A stretch of DNA of 64,000 bases from JAIVGV01 sp032229975 (GCA_032229975.1 JAVXVG010000027.1:22687-86686); one strand, 5' to 3'; counted from the stretch's first letter, positions 8,656 through 17,803 are shown. The notes: generated from the letters alone by a model not told the origin. Made by a program: numbers and translations.

Positions 8656-11600
8656 TCAGAAGTTTAGTTTCAAGCCAAACTGGAACTGTCGTGGATCGAA
8701 GGACGCGGTCGAGCGGCTGAAGTAGCGGCCCGAAGAGTCGCGCTGCTTGAAGGCGTTCACGTCTGAGAAGAAGGGCGAGGCGGCCCCTTCGTTGAAGCGG
8801 TTGAAGAGATTGAAGCCCTCTGCGATCACGTCGAGGCGGAAGCGCTCGCCGAGGCGGACGGCGCGCGTCACGCGCATATCGAGCGAGGTGTAGCGGTGTG
8901 TGATGCCGCGATTACGACCGAGGCTGCCGCTGGTGAACTGTCCGTTCGTGATGAGCGGCGTGCAGCCCGCCGTGCCGGGGACGCAGAGCGTGCCATCGGA
9001 GAGCACGGTCGGCCGGTCGGTCTGGTTCGATTGATCATTGTTCGTGTCAACGCCCGACAGGATGTTGAAGGGCCGCCCCGAACTGATCTCGAAGATCGGC
9101 GCGACGACGAAGTCCGAGAGGAAGCGATGCACTCCATCGCTCCCGCGCCAAGAGGCCGGCGAGGTGAGCACGCCGCTAAAGACGAAGCGATGGCGTTGAT
9201 CGAAGAGCGAGTCGGCGCGTTCCGCCCGGAAGTTGCGGTTGTCCTGCGGGAGCAGCAAGGTCTGCAAGTCGGAAGAGTCGTCAATCGCATGCGACCAAGT
9301 GTAGCTGGCGAGGAACTGGTAGTTGCGCGAGAAGCGTTTGCGCAACTCGAAGTTTCCGGCGTGATAGAGCGAGTTGCCGTCGGAAACTTGCGCATTGATC
9401 GAGCCGAAGGGCGAGACGATGCCCGGTCTCTCCAACGTGCCGGTGGCAAGCAAGACGTTATTCAAGACGGCGGGTGTGACCGCGCCGCCGGTTAGGGCCT
9501 GCACGAGAAAATAGTTAGGGCCACTCGGGCGGAAGAAGTTTGCCGCCGCCGGAGCGATGACCGCGCCGCGCGTCGTGACGGAGACGAGACCGGGAATCGG
9601 CTGCGCCACGATGTTGGCGCAGGATGAGGGCGAGATCGTCGCCACATCGGTCGTGCTCAAGGGCAGGTTGCCCGTGCAGCGCACGTAGTTTTGAATCTGT
9701 AGCTCGGTGCGCGGCGCGTTGATGTCGAGCGGGTGCGGCAGATGATGCGCGCCGACGTAGAGATAGCTCGCGGAGATCGACATATCCTTCGTCAGTTGTC
9801 GCTCTATGGTCAGGTTGCCCTGATTCGCGGAGGCGTACTCGAAGTTCTTCGAGACGGGCAAAGTGAAGGGCAGCACCGGCCCGAAGCCGGGGAAGGTCTG
9901 ATCGTCGAAGCGTTGACGACCATTCTGATAGATGGCGCTCGATGCGATGCCCGGCGTGCAGTTCACTCCCGGCGTCCGCCCGGCGGTGCAGGGAATGATC
10001 GTACCCTGAAAAATCTGCGTCGCATTGAGCAATGCGAGAGGCGACGGACTGCCTGAGATGAAGACGCCCTGCTGTTGCTGCGCGGCGTCGGCAATGTCGG
10101 AGTTGAAGGCGACCGCGAGAAGCGGGTGATCGTAGAAGAGACCAAAGGAAGCGCGCACGACGGTCTTCGAGTCGCCCGTGATGTCCCACGCCAGACCGGC
10201 CCTCGGGGCAAAGTTATTGCGGTCGCGCGGGAAGCCCTGCTGCACGCCGACTGCGTTCTGCGCCGCGAGAATGTCAGACGCTGAGAGGACGATGCCGGAG
10301 AGCGGATCGCTAAAGCCGACGGGCGCGATCTGATCCGTGATCTCGTAGTCGTAGCGCACGCCGTAGTTGAGCGTCAGGTTGTGGCGCACCTTCCAAGAGT
10401 CCTGCGCGAACGCCGCGAGCGGCTTGTTCTTGAGTGCGCTGACCGGATTGCCAAAGCCTTGTATGTAGTTCGACGGGAAGCCCAAGCCATATTGCTGCAC
10501 AGGCGTAAAGTCGGGCGGCGCGCTACCGCCAACCGTCGGGAAGGCGGCCAGCGTCGTCGCCGACAAGCCGCCGAAGTTGTAGAGGCCCGCGAAGTTTAAC
10601 TGGAAGATCGCGTTGACGCTGATGAAGTTTGCGTCGCCGCCGAACTTGAACGTGTGATTGCCCGCGACGACGTTGATGTTGTCCGTGTACTGGTAACGAT
10701 TCTCCGTGCGAATGACGGGCGAGAACAATTCGCGACCGAAGAAGGCCGTGCCGGGAATGTTGACCGCAACGGCGTCGCCGTTCTCGGAAGTGAAAGTCGC
10801 GCGTCGCTGACCAAACTGGAAGCGTCCTTCGTTAACGATCTTGTTCGATAGTGTCGAGTTGAGCGAGATGACGAAAGCGCTGTCGCGCAAGGTCTGTATG
10901 CCGAGACGCGAGAAGTCGTTCTGGCCCAGAGATTGGTTTTGCGATTCAACTTGAATGCCGGAGATGTCCGAAGGGTTGTAGCCGAAGCGCATCGTCAGTT
11001 GATGACGGTCGGTGATCTTGTGATCGAGACGCGCGGAGGAGAAGGTCGTGCCCTCAGAGATCGGGAAGACCTGTGGGATGCTCAAGAGCGGACGGAAGGC
11101 GATGGGCTGGCCCGCCGCATTGAACGTCTGCGGCACGGGTGCGCCCGACAGGAAGAAGCGCGAACCGATGAGCTGGCCCGCAGGGACTGCGCCGCCGGGG
11201 CTGATGAGCGGGTTCGTTCCCAACAAAGCCGTGTTGCCGCCGCTCGACGCAAGCGTCGCATACTGAATCGCCGCACCCGCGAGGGCCTGCCCCTGCGCGA
11301 TGTTTGCAGCTACGCCTGAGCCGATGAGCGCGGTCGCGGTCGAGATGAGTCCGCCGACGTAAGACGACTGTGCGGGCGTGATGTTCGAGAAGGTCTGCGT
11401 GAAGGGCAGGAAGGGCGCGCCGATGGTCACGCTGCCGCCCAGTCCCGCGCGCACGTTGCTCGTGAAGAAGCCCGACTCTTGACGACGACGCTGTTCAAAG
11501 GCGACGAAGAAGAAGGTGCGATCTCTATCAAGTGGGCCACCCAGCGTCGCGCCATACTGCGCGCGCGTAAAGGGCGGCTTCTCATTCGGATCATTGTTGA

Positions 11601-12450
11601 TGACGGGAGCGAACGGGTTGCGCGATTGGATCGACTTGTGACGGATGAAGCCGAAGACGTTGCCATGCAGATCGTTGCCGCCCGACTTGGTGACGACGTT
11701 GACGACGCCGCCCGACGTGCGTCCGAACTCCGGCGCGTAAGAGTTCGTCACCACCTGAAACTCCTGCACCGCTTCTTGACTAACAGTCGAGCGCGAGGCA
11801 TTGACTGAGTTGTCCGTATTGTCCGCGCCGTCAACCTGCACGAGGTTCGAGCGGCCGCGCTGGCCGCCGAAGTTCAAGCCGGACGTGGGAGCGGGCCCTA
11901 TGGGCCGGGCGTTGTCTCGCGTGACGGTCGAGGTGGTAAGCGCGAAGTTGATGTAGTTGCGCTCGTTGATCGGGAGGTTCTCGATGCGCTGGCGGTCGAT
12001 GGTGGTGGAGACGGCCGTGCGCGAGGTCTCGATGACCTGCGTCGTAGCCTCGGAGACGGTTACGCTCTCGCTCACGCCGCCCGCTTGCAAGGGGATGTCG
12101 AGGTCTGCGCGCTGCCCGACCGTGATCGTCACCGTGGGCACGCTGGCCTTCGCGAAGTTCGTCGCCGCGACCGTCACCTCATAATCGCCCGGCGGCAGGT
12201 TGACGATCTTGTAGAACCCTTCGTCGTTGGAAGTCGCCGTGCGCTCAAGGCTCGTCGCCTTGTTGCGCACCGTCACGCTCGCACCGGCGATGACCGCGCC
12301 CTTCGGATCGCGCACGTAGCCTTGCAGGTCTGCGGCGTTCGACTGCGACTGCGCGCGAGTCGCGGGCGCGACACTAAACGTGAGGGCGAGCGCGCAGAGC
12401 GCGAGGGGGAATATCGTCAACAGACGACGGGCAGACTTGAACGACATCAT
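8656..12450 (-). CDS. Oar-like TonB-dependent receptor with carboxypeptidase-regulatory domain
   Basis: Large outer-membrane beta-barrel protein (1264 residues). A signal peptide (FPLALCALALTFSVAPATRAQ) is followed by a carboxypeptidase-regulatory-like fold at about 42-125 (LQGYVRDPKGAVIAGASVTV, LPPGDYEVTV), then a plug (NLPINERNYINFAL, VQVDGADNTDNS, GGVVNVVTKSGGNDLHGNVFGF) and a long barrel ending in the outer-membrane signature FQFGLKLNF. This Oar/CarbopepD-reg arrangement is strongly expanded in Acidobacteriota, where it is thought to import large or polymeric substrates; the substrate is unknown. It stands alone with no SusD-like partner or TonB gene nearby. Adjacent ATG codons (MM) leave the start uncertain by one residue. 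Confidence 0.93.
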   Translation of the reverse strand: MMSFKSARRLLTIFPLALCALALTFSVAPATRAQSQSNAADLQGYVRDPKGAVIAGASVTVRNKATSLERTATSNDEGFYKIVNLPPGDYEVTVAATNFAKASVPTVTITVGQRADLDIPLQAGGVSESVTVSEATTQVIETSRTAVSTTIDRQRIENLPINERNYINFALTTSTVTRDNARPIGPAPTSGLNFGGQRGRSNLVQVDGADNTDNSVNASRSTVSQEAVQEFQVVTNSYAPEFGRTSGGVVNVVTKSGGNDLHGNVFGFIRHKSIQSRNPFAPVINNDPNEKPPFTRAQYGATLGGPLDRDRTFFFVAFEQRRRQESGFFTSNVRAGLGGSVTIGAPFLPFTQTFSNITPAQSSYVGGLISTATALIGSGVAANIAQGQALAGAAIQYATLASSGGNTALLGTNPLISPGGAVPAGQLIGSRFFLSGAPVPQTFNAAGQPIAFRPLLSIPQVFPISEGTTFSSARLDHKITDRHQLTMRFGYNPSDISGIQVESQNQSLGQNDFSRLGIQTLRDSAFVISLNSTLSNKIVNEGRFQFGQRRATFTSENGDAVAVNIPGTAFFGRELFSPVIRTENRYQYTDNINVVAGNHTFKFGGDANFISVNAIFQLNFAGLYNFGGLSATTLAAFPTVGGSAPPDFTPVQQYGLGFPSNYIQGFGNPVSALKNKPLAAFAQDSWKVRHNLTLNYGVRYDYEITDQIAPVGFSDPLSGIVLSASDILAAQNAVGVQQGFPRDRNNFAPRAGLAWDITGDSKTVVRASFGLFYDHPLLAVAFNSDIADAAQQQQGVFISGSPSPLALLNATQIFQGTIIPCTAGRTPGVNCTPGIASSAIYQNGRQRFDDQTFPGFGPVLPFTLPVSKNFEYASANQGNLTIERQLTKDMSISASYLYVGAHHLPHPLDINAPRTELQIQNYVRCTGNLPLSTTDVATISPSSCANIVAQPIPGLVSVTTRGAVIAPAAANFFRPSGPNYFLVQALTGGAVTPAVLNNVLLATGTLERPGIVSPFGSINAQVSDGNSLYHAGNFELRKRFSRNYQFLASYTWSHAIDDSSDLQTLLLPQDNRNFRAERADSLFDQRHRFVFSGVLTSPASWRGSDGVHRFLSDFVVAPIFEISSGRPFNILSGVDTNNDQSNQTDRPTVLSDGTLCVPGTAGCTPLITNGQFTSGSLGRNRGITHRYTSLDMRVTRAVRLGERFRLDVIAEGFNLFNRFNEGAASPFFSDVNAFKQRDSSGRYFSRSTASFDPRQFQFGLKLNF

Positions 12451-12744
12451 CTTCTTCTCCTCAAGGGTCGAAAGATTTCGAGACCTGACGGTCGCGAGTA
12501 GGAAACTGTGTGTTAGTACGGCAACGGCGCGCGGCGCGTTTCGTAAGTTCGAGAGCGGAGTGGCGCGCGCTTCTTGACACGGACGGGGTGCGGCAAACTT
12601 TTCGTTAGCCGCTCGCGGGCGATGCCCGACCTTTACGCTCGCCTTTGTACCTTAAACCGCGCGGACAGGCAAGACTTAAAACACTCGACGCTTCAAACAC
12701 TCAAGCCCTCGCAAACATGTTGACGATGAAGCAGGAAACATTTC
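12451..12744. other. intergenic, no gene seen
   Basis: Almost 300 bp upstream of the TonB receptor, holding its promoter region and the 3' flank of the FAD oxidoreductase gene. I see no clear promoter boxes, hairpin or repeat that I would defend. Confidence 0.4.
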
Positions 12745-14055
12745 TTACTCGCTCGATGTGCGCGTGGATGCCGGCCCGCCACGCGTCGCGCGCGCGAGGG
12801 TGCGACGCGCGAGTGCGCTCGCTCCGAGCGCGGCGACACCAAGTTCGACGAGCGAGCGCGGCGCGAAAGCCGCACGGCGCAGATATGAACAGACGCGCAG
12901 TCGCGCACCGAAGCGAGCGCGATAGAGTTCACGATACTCACGCGCAAGCGCGTCGAAGCTGTCGTTGCGTGCGTCGTCCGGTGGGCCACCCGCGCGCAGT
13001 TGGGCCAAGTGGCGCGCTACGGTCGTTGCCGCCAACTCGCCGCTCTCCAGAGCCATCAGCATTCCGCTCCCCGTGAACGGATCGATGAAGGATGCGGCAT
13101 CGCCCACCGACAGGAGGCCCTGCGCGGGCGCGACGCGGAATCTGCCGAATCCTTCAAGCGCAACCGCGAGCCACGCCGACTCGACGCGCGCGCCTTGAAG
13201 CGTCTCAGCCGCGCGCCGGTTCGACGCGACCACCTCGCGCATCACGCGCGCCGCATCGCTCCCACGCGAGCGCACGTCGCGCGCCGCGACGATGAAGCAC
13301 AAATTACTCAAGCCGCGCTCCACGCCGCTCAGTCCGCCGTACCCGCCTTTGTAAAAATAGATTTCGCACGCGCCCGCCGCCACGCGCGCGCCTGAGAGAT
13401 GCGCCTTGAACGCCACCAACTCGCGACGACTTCCGTTCGATGCGACATCAACTTCATCATCAATCGAGGATGCACTCTCGACTCTTTGATCTTCACGCGT
13501 CGCGCGCTCGACTCGACGCGCCACTGCGCGCGCACGCCCCGTCGCATCAACGGTCAGCGATGCTCGCAAGGCTAACTCCGCACCTTGAGCCCGAACGCGC
13601 ACGCCGCGCACGCGTCCGCCGTCGAAGATGACACCGGCGGCGTGCGCCTCTTCAAAGACAGTCGCGCCGACTTCTCGCGCGCGTGCCAGCAGACGCGCAT
13701 CCATCTCCGCGCGGCTCAGGCCGAGCGCACTCGACGACGCGCTGCGCGCGAACCACTCGGACGGCACGGCCACCGCGCGGCCACTCGCCGCGTAGAAGAC
13801 AGTTTCGCGCAAAGATGTGCCGCCCGCGCCGTTCATCGAATCCATTACGCCGAGCCGCGCGAAGTGCTCAAGGCACTCCGGCGAGATGAACTCACCGCAC
13901 AGCTTCTCGCGCGGAAACTTCTTCTGCTCGACGAGCGCGACGCGCGCACCGTCTCTCGACAGATGGATCGCCGCCGACGCGCCTGCGGGGCCACCTCCGA
14001 CGATGATCACGTCGAACTCAGGCCCGTCGTTATTCGCAATCCTCACGTTCATCAA
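12745..14055 (-). CDS. FAD-dependent oxidoreductase (geranylgeranyl-reductase/halogenase-like)
   Basis: Flavoprotein of the class that includes geranylgeranyl reductases and aromatic monooxygenases. Residues 14-50 hold the dinucleotide fold VIIVGGGPAGASAAIHLSRD with VEQKKFPREKLCGEFISPE, the PREKxCGE signature typical of geranylgeranyl-reductase-like proteins. A second FAD motif SVGDAASFIDPFTGSGM occurs at about residue 310. The C-terminus is Arg/Ala-rich and poorly conserved-looking. It lies 66 bp downstream of a methyltransferase gene, which lies downstream of a ketosynthase gene, all on the minus strand, so a common biosynthetic operon is likely. Substrate is unknown. Confidence 0.85.
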   Translation of the reverse strand: MMNVRIANNDGPEFDVIIVGGGPAGASAAIHLSRDGARVALVEQKKFPREKLCGEFISPECLEHFARLGVMDSMNGAGGTSLRETVFYAASGRAVAVPSEWFARSASSSALGLSRAEMDARLLARAREVGATVFEEAHAAGVIFDGGRVRGVRVRAQGAELALRASLTVDATGRARAVARRVERATREDQRVESASSIDDEVDVASNGSRRELVAFKAHLSGARVAAGACEIYFYKGGYGGLSGVERGLSNLCFIVAARDVRSRGSDAARVMREVVASNRRAAETLQGARVESAWLAVALEGFGRFRVAPAQGLLSVGDAASFIDPFTGSGMLMALESGELAATTVARHLAQLRAGGPPDDARNDSFDALAREYRELYRARFGARLRVCSYLRRAAFAPRSLVELGVAALGASALARRTLARATRGGPASTRTSSE

Positions 14056-14121
14056 ACTCGATTCACAATCTTCGCGCTCGTCGCGCTCGTCGCTTCAATT
14101 CAAACCTTCGCGTTCATCGGA

Positions 14122-14823
14122 TCAAAACTTCTTGCCTGTCAGCACGAGCCGGAACGGGAAACGCCGTCGCACCTCGATCTCCGCGAGCCCTGCTTGCTCC
14201 GCTAGTTCGCGCATCTCGCGCGGCCGGAAGCTGCGGCGAATGGAGAGCGCGCCGTCTTCGCGTATGAGTCGATTGTGCAAGAAGATTTTGCCGACCGTCG
14301 TGTAGAGAAGATAGGCGAGCGCGTGTCGATGCAGATCGATGACGAAGATGCGCCGACGCGCGACACGCGACAACTCGCGCAAGACCGAGACGACGCCTTC
14401 ATCTTCAAAGTGATGCGTGAAGAGAGAGCACGCGGCATAATCGAATGCTCCGTCCACGAATGGCAGGCGTAGCGCGTCGCCGCGCACCACAGAGATTTCA
14501 GGGAAGTCGCGCGACTCTTCGATGATCGCGCGCGTCGCGCGTGCGTCGCGTTCAAGTCCTGTGAGTTGCGTCGTCAAATTCCGTGCACGCGCTTCGCGGG
14601 CCGCTACGCGCAAGAGATAGCCGGAGCCCGCGCCCACGTCGAGCAGCGAAAAACTTTTAAGATTCGCGCGCGCGATCTCTGGAAAGAGCGAACGACTGAG
14701 CGCGCTCGCGTCGCCGAGCCATTCGTTGATGAGTCGCAACTCGACGAGGCAACCCTCGTACTCAGCAGGCGAATAGTCGCCTTTGTCGAGATGTTCGAGT
14801 TCGTAGCTGCGATGAGTGAACAT
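14122..14823 (-). CDS. class I SAM-dependent methyltransferase
   Basis: 233-residue methyltransferase with SAM-binding motif I LLDVGAGSGYLLRVAA at about 59-74, an acidic motif II region (LTGLERDA), and motif post-I/III SVVRGDALRLPFVDGAFDYAACS. The N-terminus (RSYELEHLDKGDYSPAEYEG) resembles methyltransferases found next to polyketide-type synthases and geranylgeranyl-reductase-like flavoproteins, which is exactly this neighbourhood. It probably methylates the product or intermediate of the adjacent ketosynthase; the target atom is unknown. It lies between the ketosynthase and the flavoprotein, with a palindromic intergenic repeat upstream. Confidence 0.85.
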   Translation of the reverse strand: MFTHRSYELEHLDKGDYSPAEYEGCLVELRLINEWLGDASALSRSLFPEIARANLKSFSLLDVGAGSGYLLRVAAREARARNLTTQLTGLERDARATRAIIEESRDFPEISVVRGDALRLPFVDGAFDYAACSLFTHHFEDEGVVSVLRELSRVARRRIFVIDLHRHALAYLLYTTVGKIFLHNRLIREDGALSIRRSFRPREMRELAEQAGLAEIEVRRRFPFRLVLTGKKF

Positions 14824-14829
14824 AAGTTC

Positions 14830-14908
14830 AAAGTTTAAAGTTCAAGGTGACAAGTTTAAGCTCCATGCGCGTGAACCTTTGAACCTGAAACGTTGAACTT
14901 TAAACTTT
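14830..14908. repeat. intergenic imperfect palindrome, word GTTTAAAGTTCAA
   Basis: Perfect 16-bp inverted arms at 14830-14845 and 14893-14908, with further partial copies of the same word between them. The right arm overlaps the stop codon of the ketosynthase gene. One of seven such elements in this window; it might act as a processing or termination structure between the two genes. Confidence 0.65.
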
Positions 14909-16165
14909 CTCGATGACAAGCGCGCTGTTCTTCGAGCCGAAGCCGATGCAGTTGCAGAGTGCGACGCGCACTTCGCGCTCGCGCGCGTGGTTCGGCGTGT
15001 AGTCGAGATCGCAGGCGGGATCGGGTTCGTCTAAATTGATCGTTGGAGGGATGATGCTGGTCGTGATGGCGCAGAGCGCGGCGGACAAACCGGCCGCGCC
15101 CGATGCTCCTTGCGGATGTCCGATCTGCGATTTCGTCGCAGACATCGGGATGCGGCGCGCGTCCGCGCCGAGGGCCACCTTAAGAGCTTGCGTCTCGATG
15201 CGGTCGTTAAGGAGCGTGGACGTGCCGTGGAGATTGACGTAATCGACTTCGCGCGTCGTGCGTCCGGCATCTTCGAGCGCGAGTCGCATGGCGCGCGCGG
15301 GCTCTTCGCCGTTCTCTTCGAGGCGGACGCGGTGATAAGCATCGCACGTCGCGCCGTAGCCTGTGATCTCCGCGTAGATCGTCGCGCCGCGCTTTTCTGC
15401 GCGCTCTAAATCTTCGAGCACGTAAATCCACGCGCCTTCGCCGAGCACGATGCCGGAGCGGTCGCGCGAGAAGGGGCGCGAGGCGCGTGCCGGCTCGTCG
15501 TTCCAATCGTTCGTGAGCACGGTCATCAAATTAAATCCGGCGAGGATGCCGGGCGCAATCGGCGCGTCGACGCCACCCGCGAGCATCGCATCCTGACGAC
15601 CGAGCGCGATGTGCTGCGCGGCATAGGCGATGGCATCGGTTGAAGACGTGCAGCCTGTCGAGATGATGTGTGAGAGACCGCGCAGACCGAAGGCCATAGA
15701 GAGTTCGGAGGAGAGGCCACCGTGCGTCGAAGATGGAATCGTATAGACGCTGGCGCGCGTCGTCTCGCCGCCGAAGTAGTAAGCGTACTGTCGCTCGGTG
15801 AAGGCGAGACCGCCGCCGCCTGTGCCGAGGAGGACTCCGAAGGCCCGTCGCTCGTCGAGCGAAAAGTCGGAAGGTTGGAGACCCGCATCGTCGAGCGCTT
15901 CGCGCGCGGCGGCTAAGGCAAGCGGGACTGTGCGCGGGACGTGTTTTCGATCTTTCGGGTTGAGATGCGACTCCCAGTCGAAGCCGCGCACCTCTGCGGC
16001 GATCTTCACGGGGGCCGTCTCAACGTCGAAGCTCTCGATGCGACGCACGCCGCTCTCGCCGCGCTGAAGCGCCGACCAGAAAGCAGCGCGACCGAGCCCG
16101 ATGGGCGTGACGCAACCGAGCCCGGTGATACAAACGCGGCGCGGCTGCTTCAGACCGTTGAGCAT
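14900..16165 (-). CDS. beta-ketoacyl-[ACP] synthase, KAS II/FabF type
   Basis: Condensing enzyme that would extend an acyl-ACP with malonyl-ACP. The start at 16165 (MLNGLKQPRRVCITGLG) is chosen because the homologous part begins there; an upstream in-frame codon adds 24 non-homologous residues. The catalytic triad is present: Cys in STGCTSST at about 172, His in NLHGTST and His in KSQIGHPQGASG. Length (421 residues) matches FabF-type enzymes. It is followed by methyltransferase and flavoprotein genes rather than fab genes, which argues for secondary metabolism or special lipid synthesis. No acyl carrier protein, chain-length factor or acyltransferase gene is present nearby. Confidence 0.9.
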   Translation of the reverse strand: MLNGLKQPRRVCITGLGCVTPIGLGRAAFWSALQRGESGVRRIESFDVETAPVKIAAEVRGFDWESHLNPKDRKHVPRTVPLALAAAREALDDAGLQPSDFSLDERRAFGVLLGTGGGGLAFTERQYAYYFGGETTRASVYTIPSSTHGGLSSELSMAFGLRGLSHIISTGCTSSTDAIAYAAQHIALGRQDAMLAGGVDAPIAPGILAGFNLMTVLTNDWNDEPARASRPFSRDRSGIVLGEGAWIYVLEDLERAEKRGATIYAEITGYGATCDAYHRVRLEENGEEPARAMRLALEDAGRTTREVDYVNLHGTSTLLNDRIETQALKVALGADARRIPMSATKSQIGHPQGASGAAGLSAALCAITTSIIPPTINLDEPDPACDLDYTPNHAREREVRVALCNCIGFGSKNSALVIEKV

Positions 16166-16369
16166 GATCCGGCGATTCCCTTCGTGCGGAAGCGTTGCGT
16201 TCGGGCTGTGATAGGGAAGACATGTAGAGAATAACACCCTGTTGGTCGTGAAGCTAACATGAAGGAAGTACGTGCGCGACGGGGATTCGGACTCGACTGA
16301 GCCGCGTGACGGTTAGTATGTCAGAGATGAGCGGACGACTGAAAAGCGCGTGCGCCTTTCGTTACGCGC

Positions 16370-16891
16370 TCACTGTCCGACCTGATCGAGTTGGCGGTTG
16401 AGGGCCAGGAGTTTCTGGCGCGCATCGGTGAACGTGCCGCGCTCGACCGACGACTCAGCCTGTTCGAGTTCGCGCATGGCGGCGAGGAGCTTGTGTGTCT
16501 CCGGGTCTTGCTGCTGCGCGCGTCGCTCGTAGGCGCGTCGCGCAGAGGTGCGCGCTTCCGTGAGTGCGTGCAGCGCAGACGCCTTCTGCCGGTGCGAGAG
16601 ATAGACGGTGGCCTCTGCGATCTTGTCGCCGGCGCGCTCTACGTCCTCGTCGCGCGCGGGCAGTTGCAGCGCGTTGACGACCGGTGTGGGCGGCGGCTTC
16701 GGCTGCGCGCCGTCGAGACCCGTCGTGACTGTCTCAACAACTCCGGGCGCGGGTCGGCGCATGACCAGCACAGTCGAGACGAGCAGCGTTGCCGCGATGA
16801 GGCACGCGGCGCACGCGGCGAGAAGCCGGTGCGACGGTTGCCGCGCCCACTCCGAGACCGCGTTGAATTTCAAGGCGCGCACTGCCGTCAT
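16370..16891 (-). CDS. hypothetical single-pass membrane protein with helical C-terminal domain
   Basis: 173 residues. One membrane helix at about 23-44 (LLAACAACLIAATLLVSTVLV), then a Pro-rich linker (QPKPPPTPVV) and a charged helical region (about 80-170) with regularly spaced Ala, Glu and Arg that would suit a helical hairpin or TPR-like pair. Not recognised as a named family. Type II topology is likely, with the helical part in the periplasm. It stands alone on the minus strand, downstream of a strong terminator. Confidence 0.6.
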   Translation of the reverse strand: MTAVRALKFNAVSEWARQPSHRLLAACAACLIAATLLVSTVLVMRRPAPGVVETVTTGLDGAQPKPPPTPVVNALQLPARDEDVERAGDKIAEATVYLSHRQKASALHALTEARTSARRAYERRAQQQDPETHKLLAAMRELEQAESSVERGTFTDARQKLLALNRQLDQVGQ

Positions 16892-16933
16892 GATTCCTAT
16901 CAGTCCGAAGCCGCCGCGAAGATCGCGCGGGTT

Positions 16934-17005
16934 AAAAAAACTCGGGAGGGGTGCGTTGCCGTAGCTGCTCTAACTTTCGAGCCGACGGCTTTCGCAACCC
17001 CTCCC
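16934..17005 (-). terminator. intrinsic terminator (minus strand)
   Basis: A 9-bp GGGAGGGGT/ACCCCTCCC stem (arms 16997-17005 and 16944-16952) encloses an inner GCCGT/ACGGC stem and is followed by a run of seven U residues (16940-16934). It would end minus-strand transcription coming from the small exported-protein gene upstream. Confidence 0.7.
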
Positions 17006-17178
17006 TTAAAGCAAGAGGCGCGGGCGGACGCCTGCTGAATCCCGCCCGCGCCTTTGTGCTGCACAGCCGCTCCCGTCCCTCTGGTGCCGTTCTTCGGGAA
17101 GACCGTGCAACCTCACTCGCCGAACACGAACCCGTAGGTCTTGCACGGCGAAGTCTCATCTAACTCCGAGCGGGCCAG
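16934..17178 (-). ncRNA. candidate structured RNA or long 3' UTR
   Basis: About 245 nt without a plausible reading frame that fold, on the minus strand, into three consecutive stems: CCGTGCAA paired with TTGCACGG (17103-17110/17141-17148), a 12-bp GC stem (17016-17027/17042-17053) and a terminator hairpin followed by seven U residues. It starts directly after the stop of a small exported-protein gene, so it may be that gene's structured 3' UTR or an RNA processed from it. I could not match it to 6S, SRP, tmRNA or RNase P RNA. Confidence 0.35.
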
Positions 17179-17385
17179 TTAACGCTTGTTGGCGTTCGCC
17201 GCCGCCGCCTTCGCGCTGTGCCTGCGATGACGACGATGCTTGCGGTGCTTGCGGTGCTTCATCGTGCCGCCACTGCCGCTACCCGTGTTGGTGTTCGCGG
17301 TCGTGGAGGAGTTGGTGTTCTGCGCCATTGCGCTAGTGCCGATTGAGAGAGCGAGCAAGAGTGCCGCTGCGATTTTGCTTTTCAT
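17179..17385 (-). CDS. small exported protein with basic His/Arg/Lys tract
   Basis: 68 residues: a clean signal peptide (MKSKIAAALLLALSIGTSAMA, cleavage before QNTN), an Asn/Thr/Ser/Gly-rich stretch, then a strongly basic tract KHRKHRKHRRHRRH and an Ala/Asn/Lys tail. The mature protein is about 46 residues and would be disordered. His and Arg repeats suggest binding of metal, nucleic acid or acidic polysaccharide; this is inference. The coding assignment rests on the signal peptide and on biased, low-complexity composition. The start has a weak GGAGACTCG-like upstream sequence. Confidence 0.65.
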   Translation of the reverse strand: MKSKIAAALLLALSIGTSAMAQNTNSSTTANTNTGSGSGGTMKHRKHRKHRRHRRHSAKAAAANANKR

Positions 17386-17803
17386 CTTCTTCGAGTCTCC
17401 TTAGCTTCCTGTTTGAGCTGTCCTGTGGTTTTCAATCAGAGAGAGCCGGAAGGGAGATGCGTCTCGCCCGTCCACACTCTTCTCTCCTAACGCCGCAACC
17501 AACCGCAACGCACGTGCCGCGCATCGCGCGCTCACGACTCTGCGGCTTTTCGCGAGCATTCTCGCGACCCGCATGACTAAACTCGACGTGCGCGTTGTGG
17601 CGTTTGTGCATCCGACTCAAAACCGCCACACGCTGGCGACTTATTGGGATGCCTTAATTTTATTTGAGACGACTCGTTAAAGACTTTCACCACGGAGACA
17701 AAAAGAGAGCACGCAAGCAGCACGGAGGAAGTCGATCCGTGATCGAGTCTTCTCCGTATTCCCTCCGTGCTCTCTCGTGTTGAATCTTAAGTCATGCGCG
17801 CCG
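17386..17803. other. gene-free stretch with CACGGAG palindrome
   Basis: About 420 bp with no plausible gene on either strand. The part nearest 17386 would carry the promoter of the small exported-protein gene. The part near 17690-17790 contains a CACGGAG-word palindrome listed separately. Confidence 0.5.
17688..17775. repeat. intergenic imperfect palindrome, word CACGGAG
   Basis: CACCACGGAGACA and AGCACGGAGG occur on the left; CCTCCGTGCT and CGTGCTCTCT on the right. A perfect 10-bp pairing AGAGAGCACG/CGTGCTCTCT is at 17704-17713/17766-17775. It sits just downstream of the DsbA-like gene. Related CACGGAG words are known as intergenic repeats in many environmental bacterial genomes. Confidence 0.6.

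Noticed and set aside
16941..17003. tRNA-like fold in the terminator hairpin region
   Set aside because: The outer stem resembles an acceptor arm, but there is no T-loop GTTCRANYC sequence and no anticodon arm.
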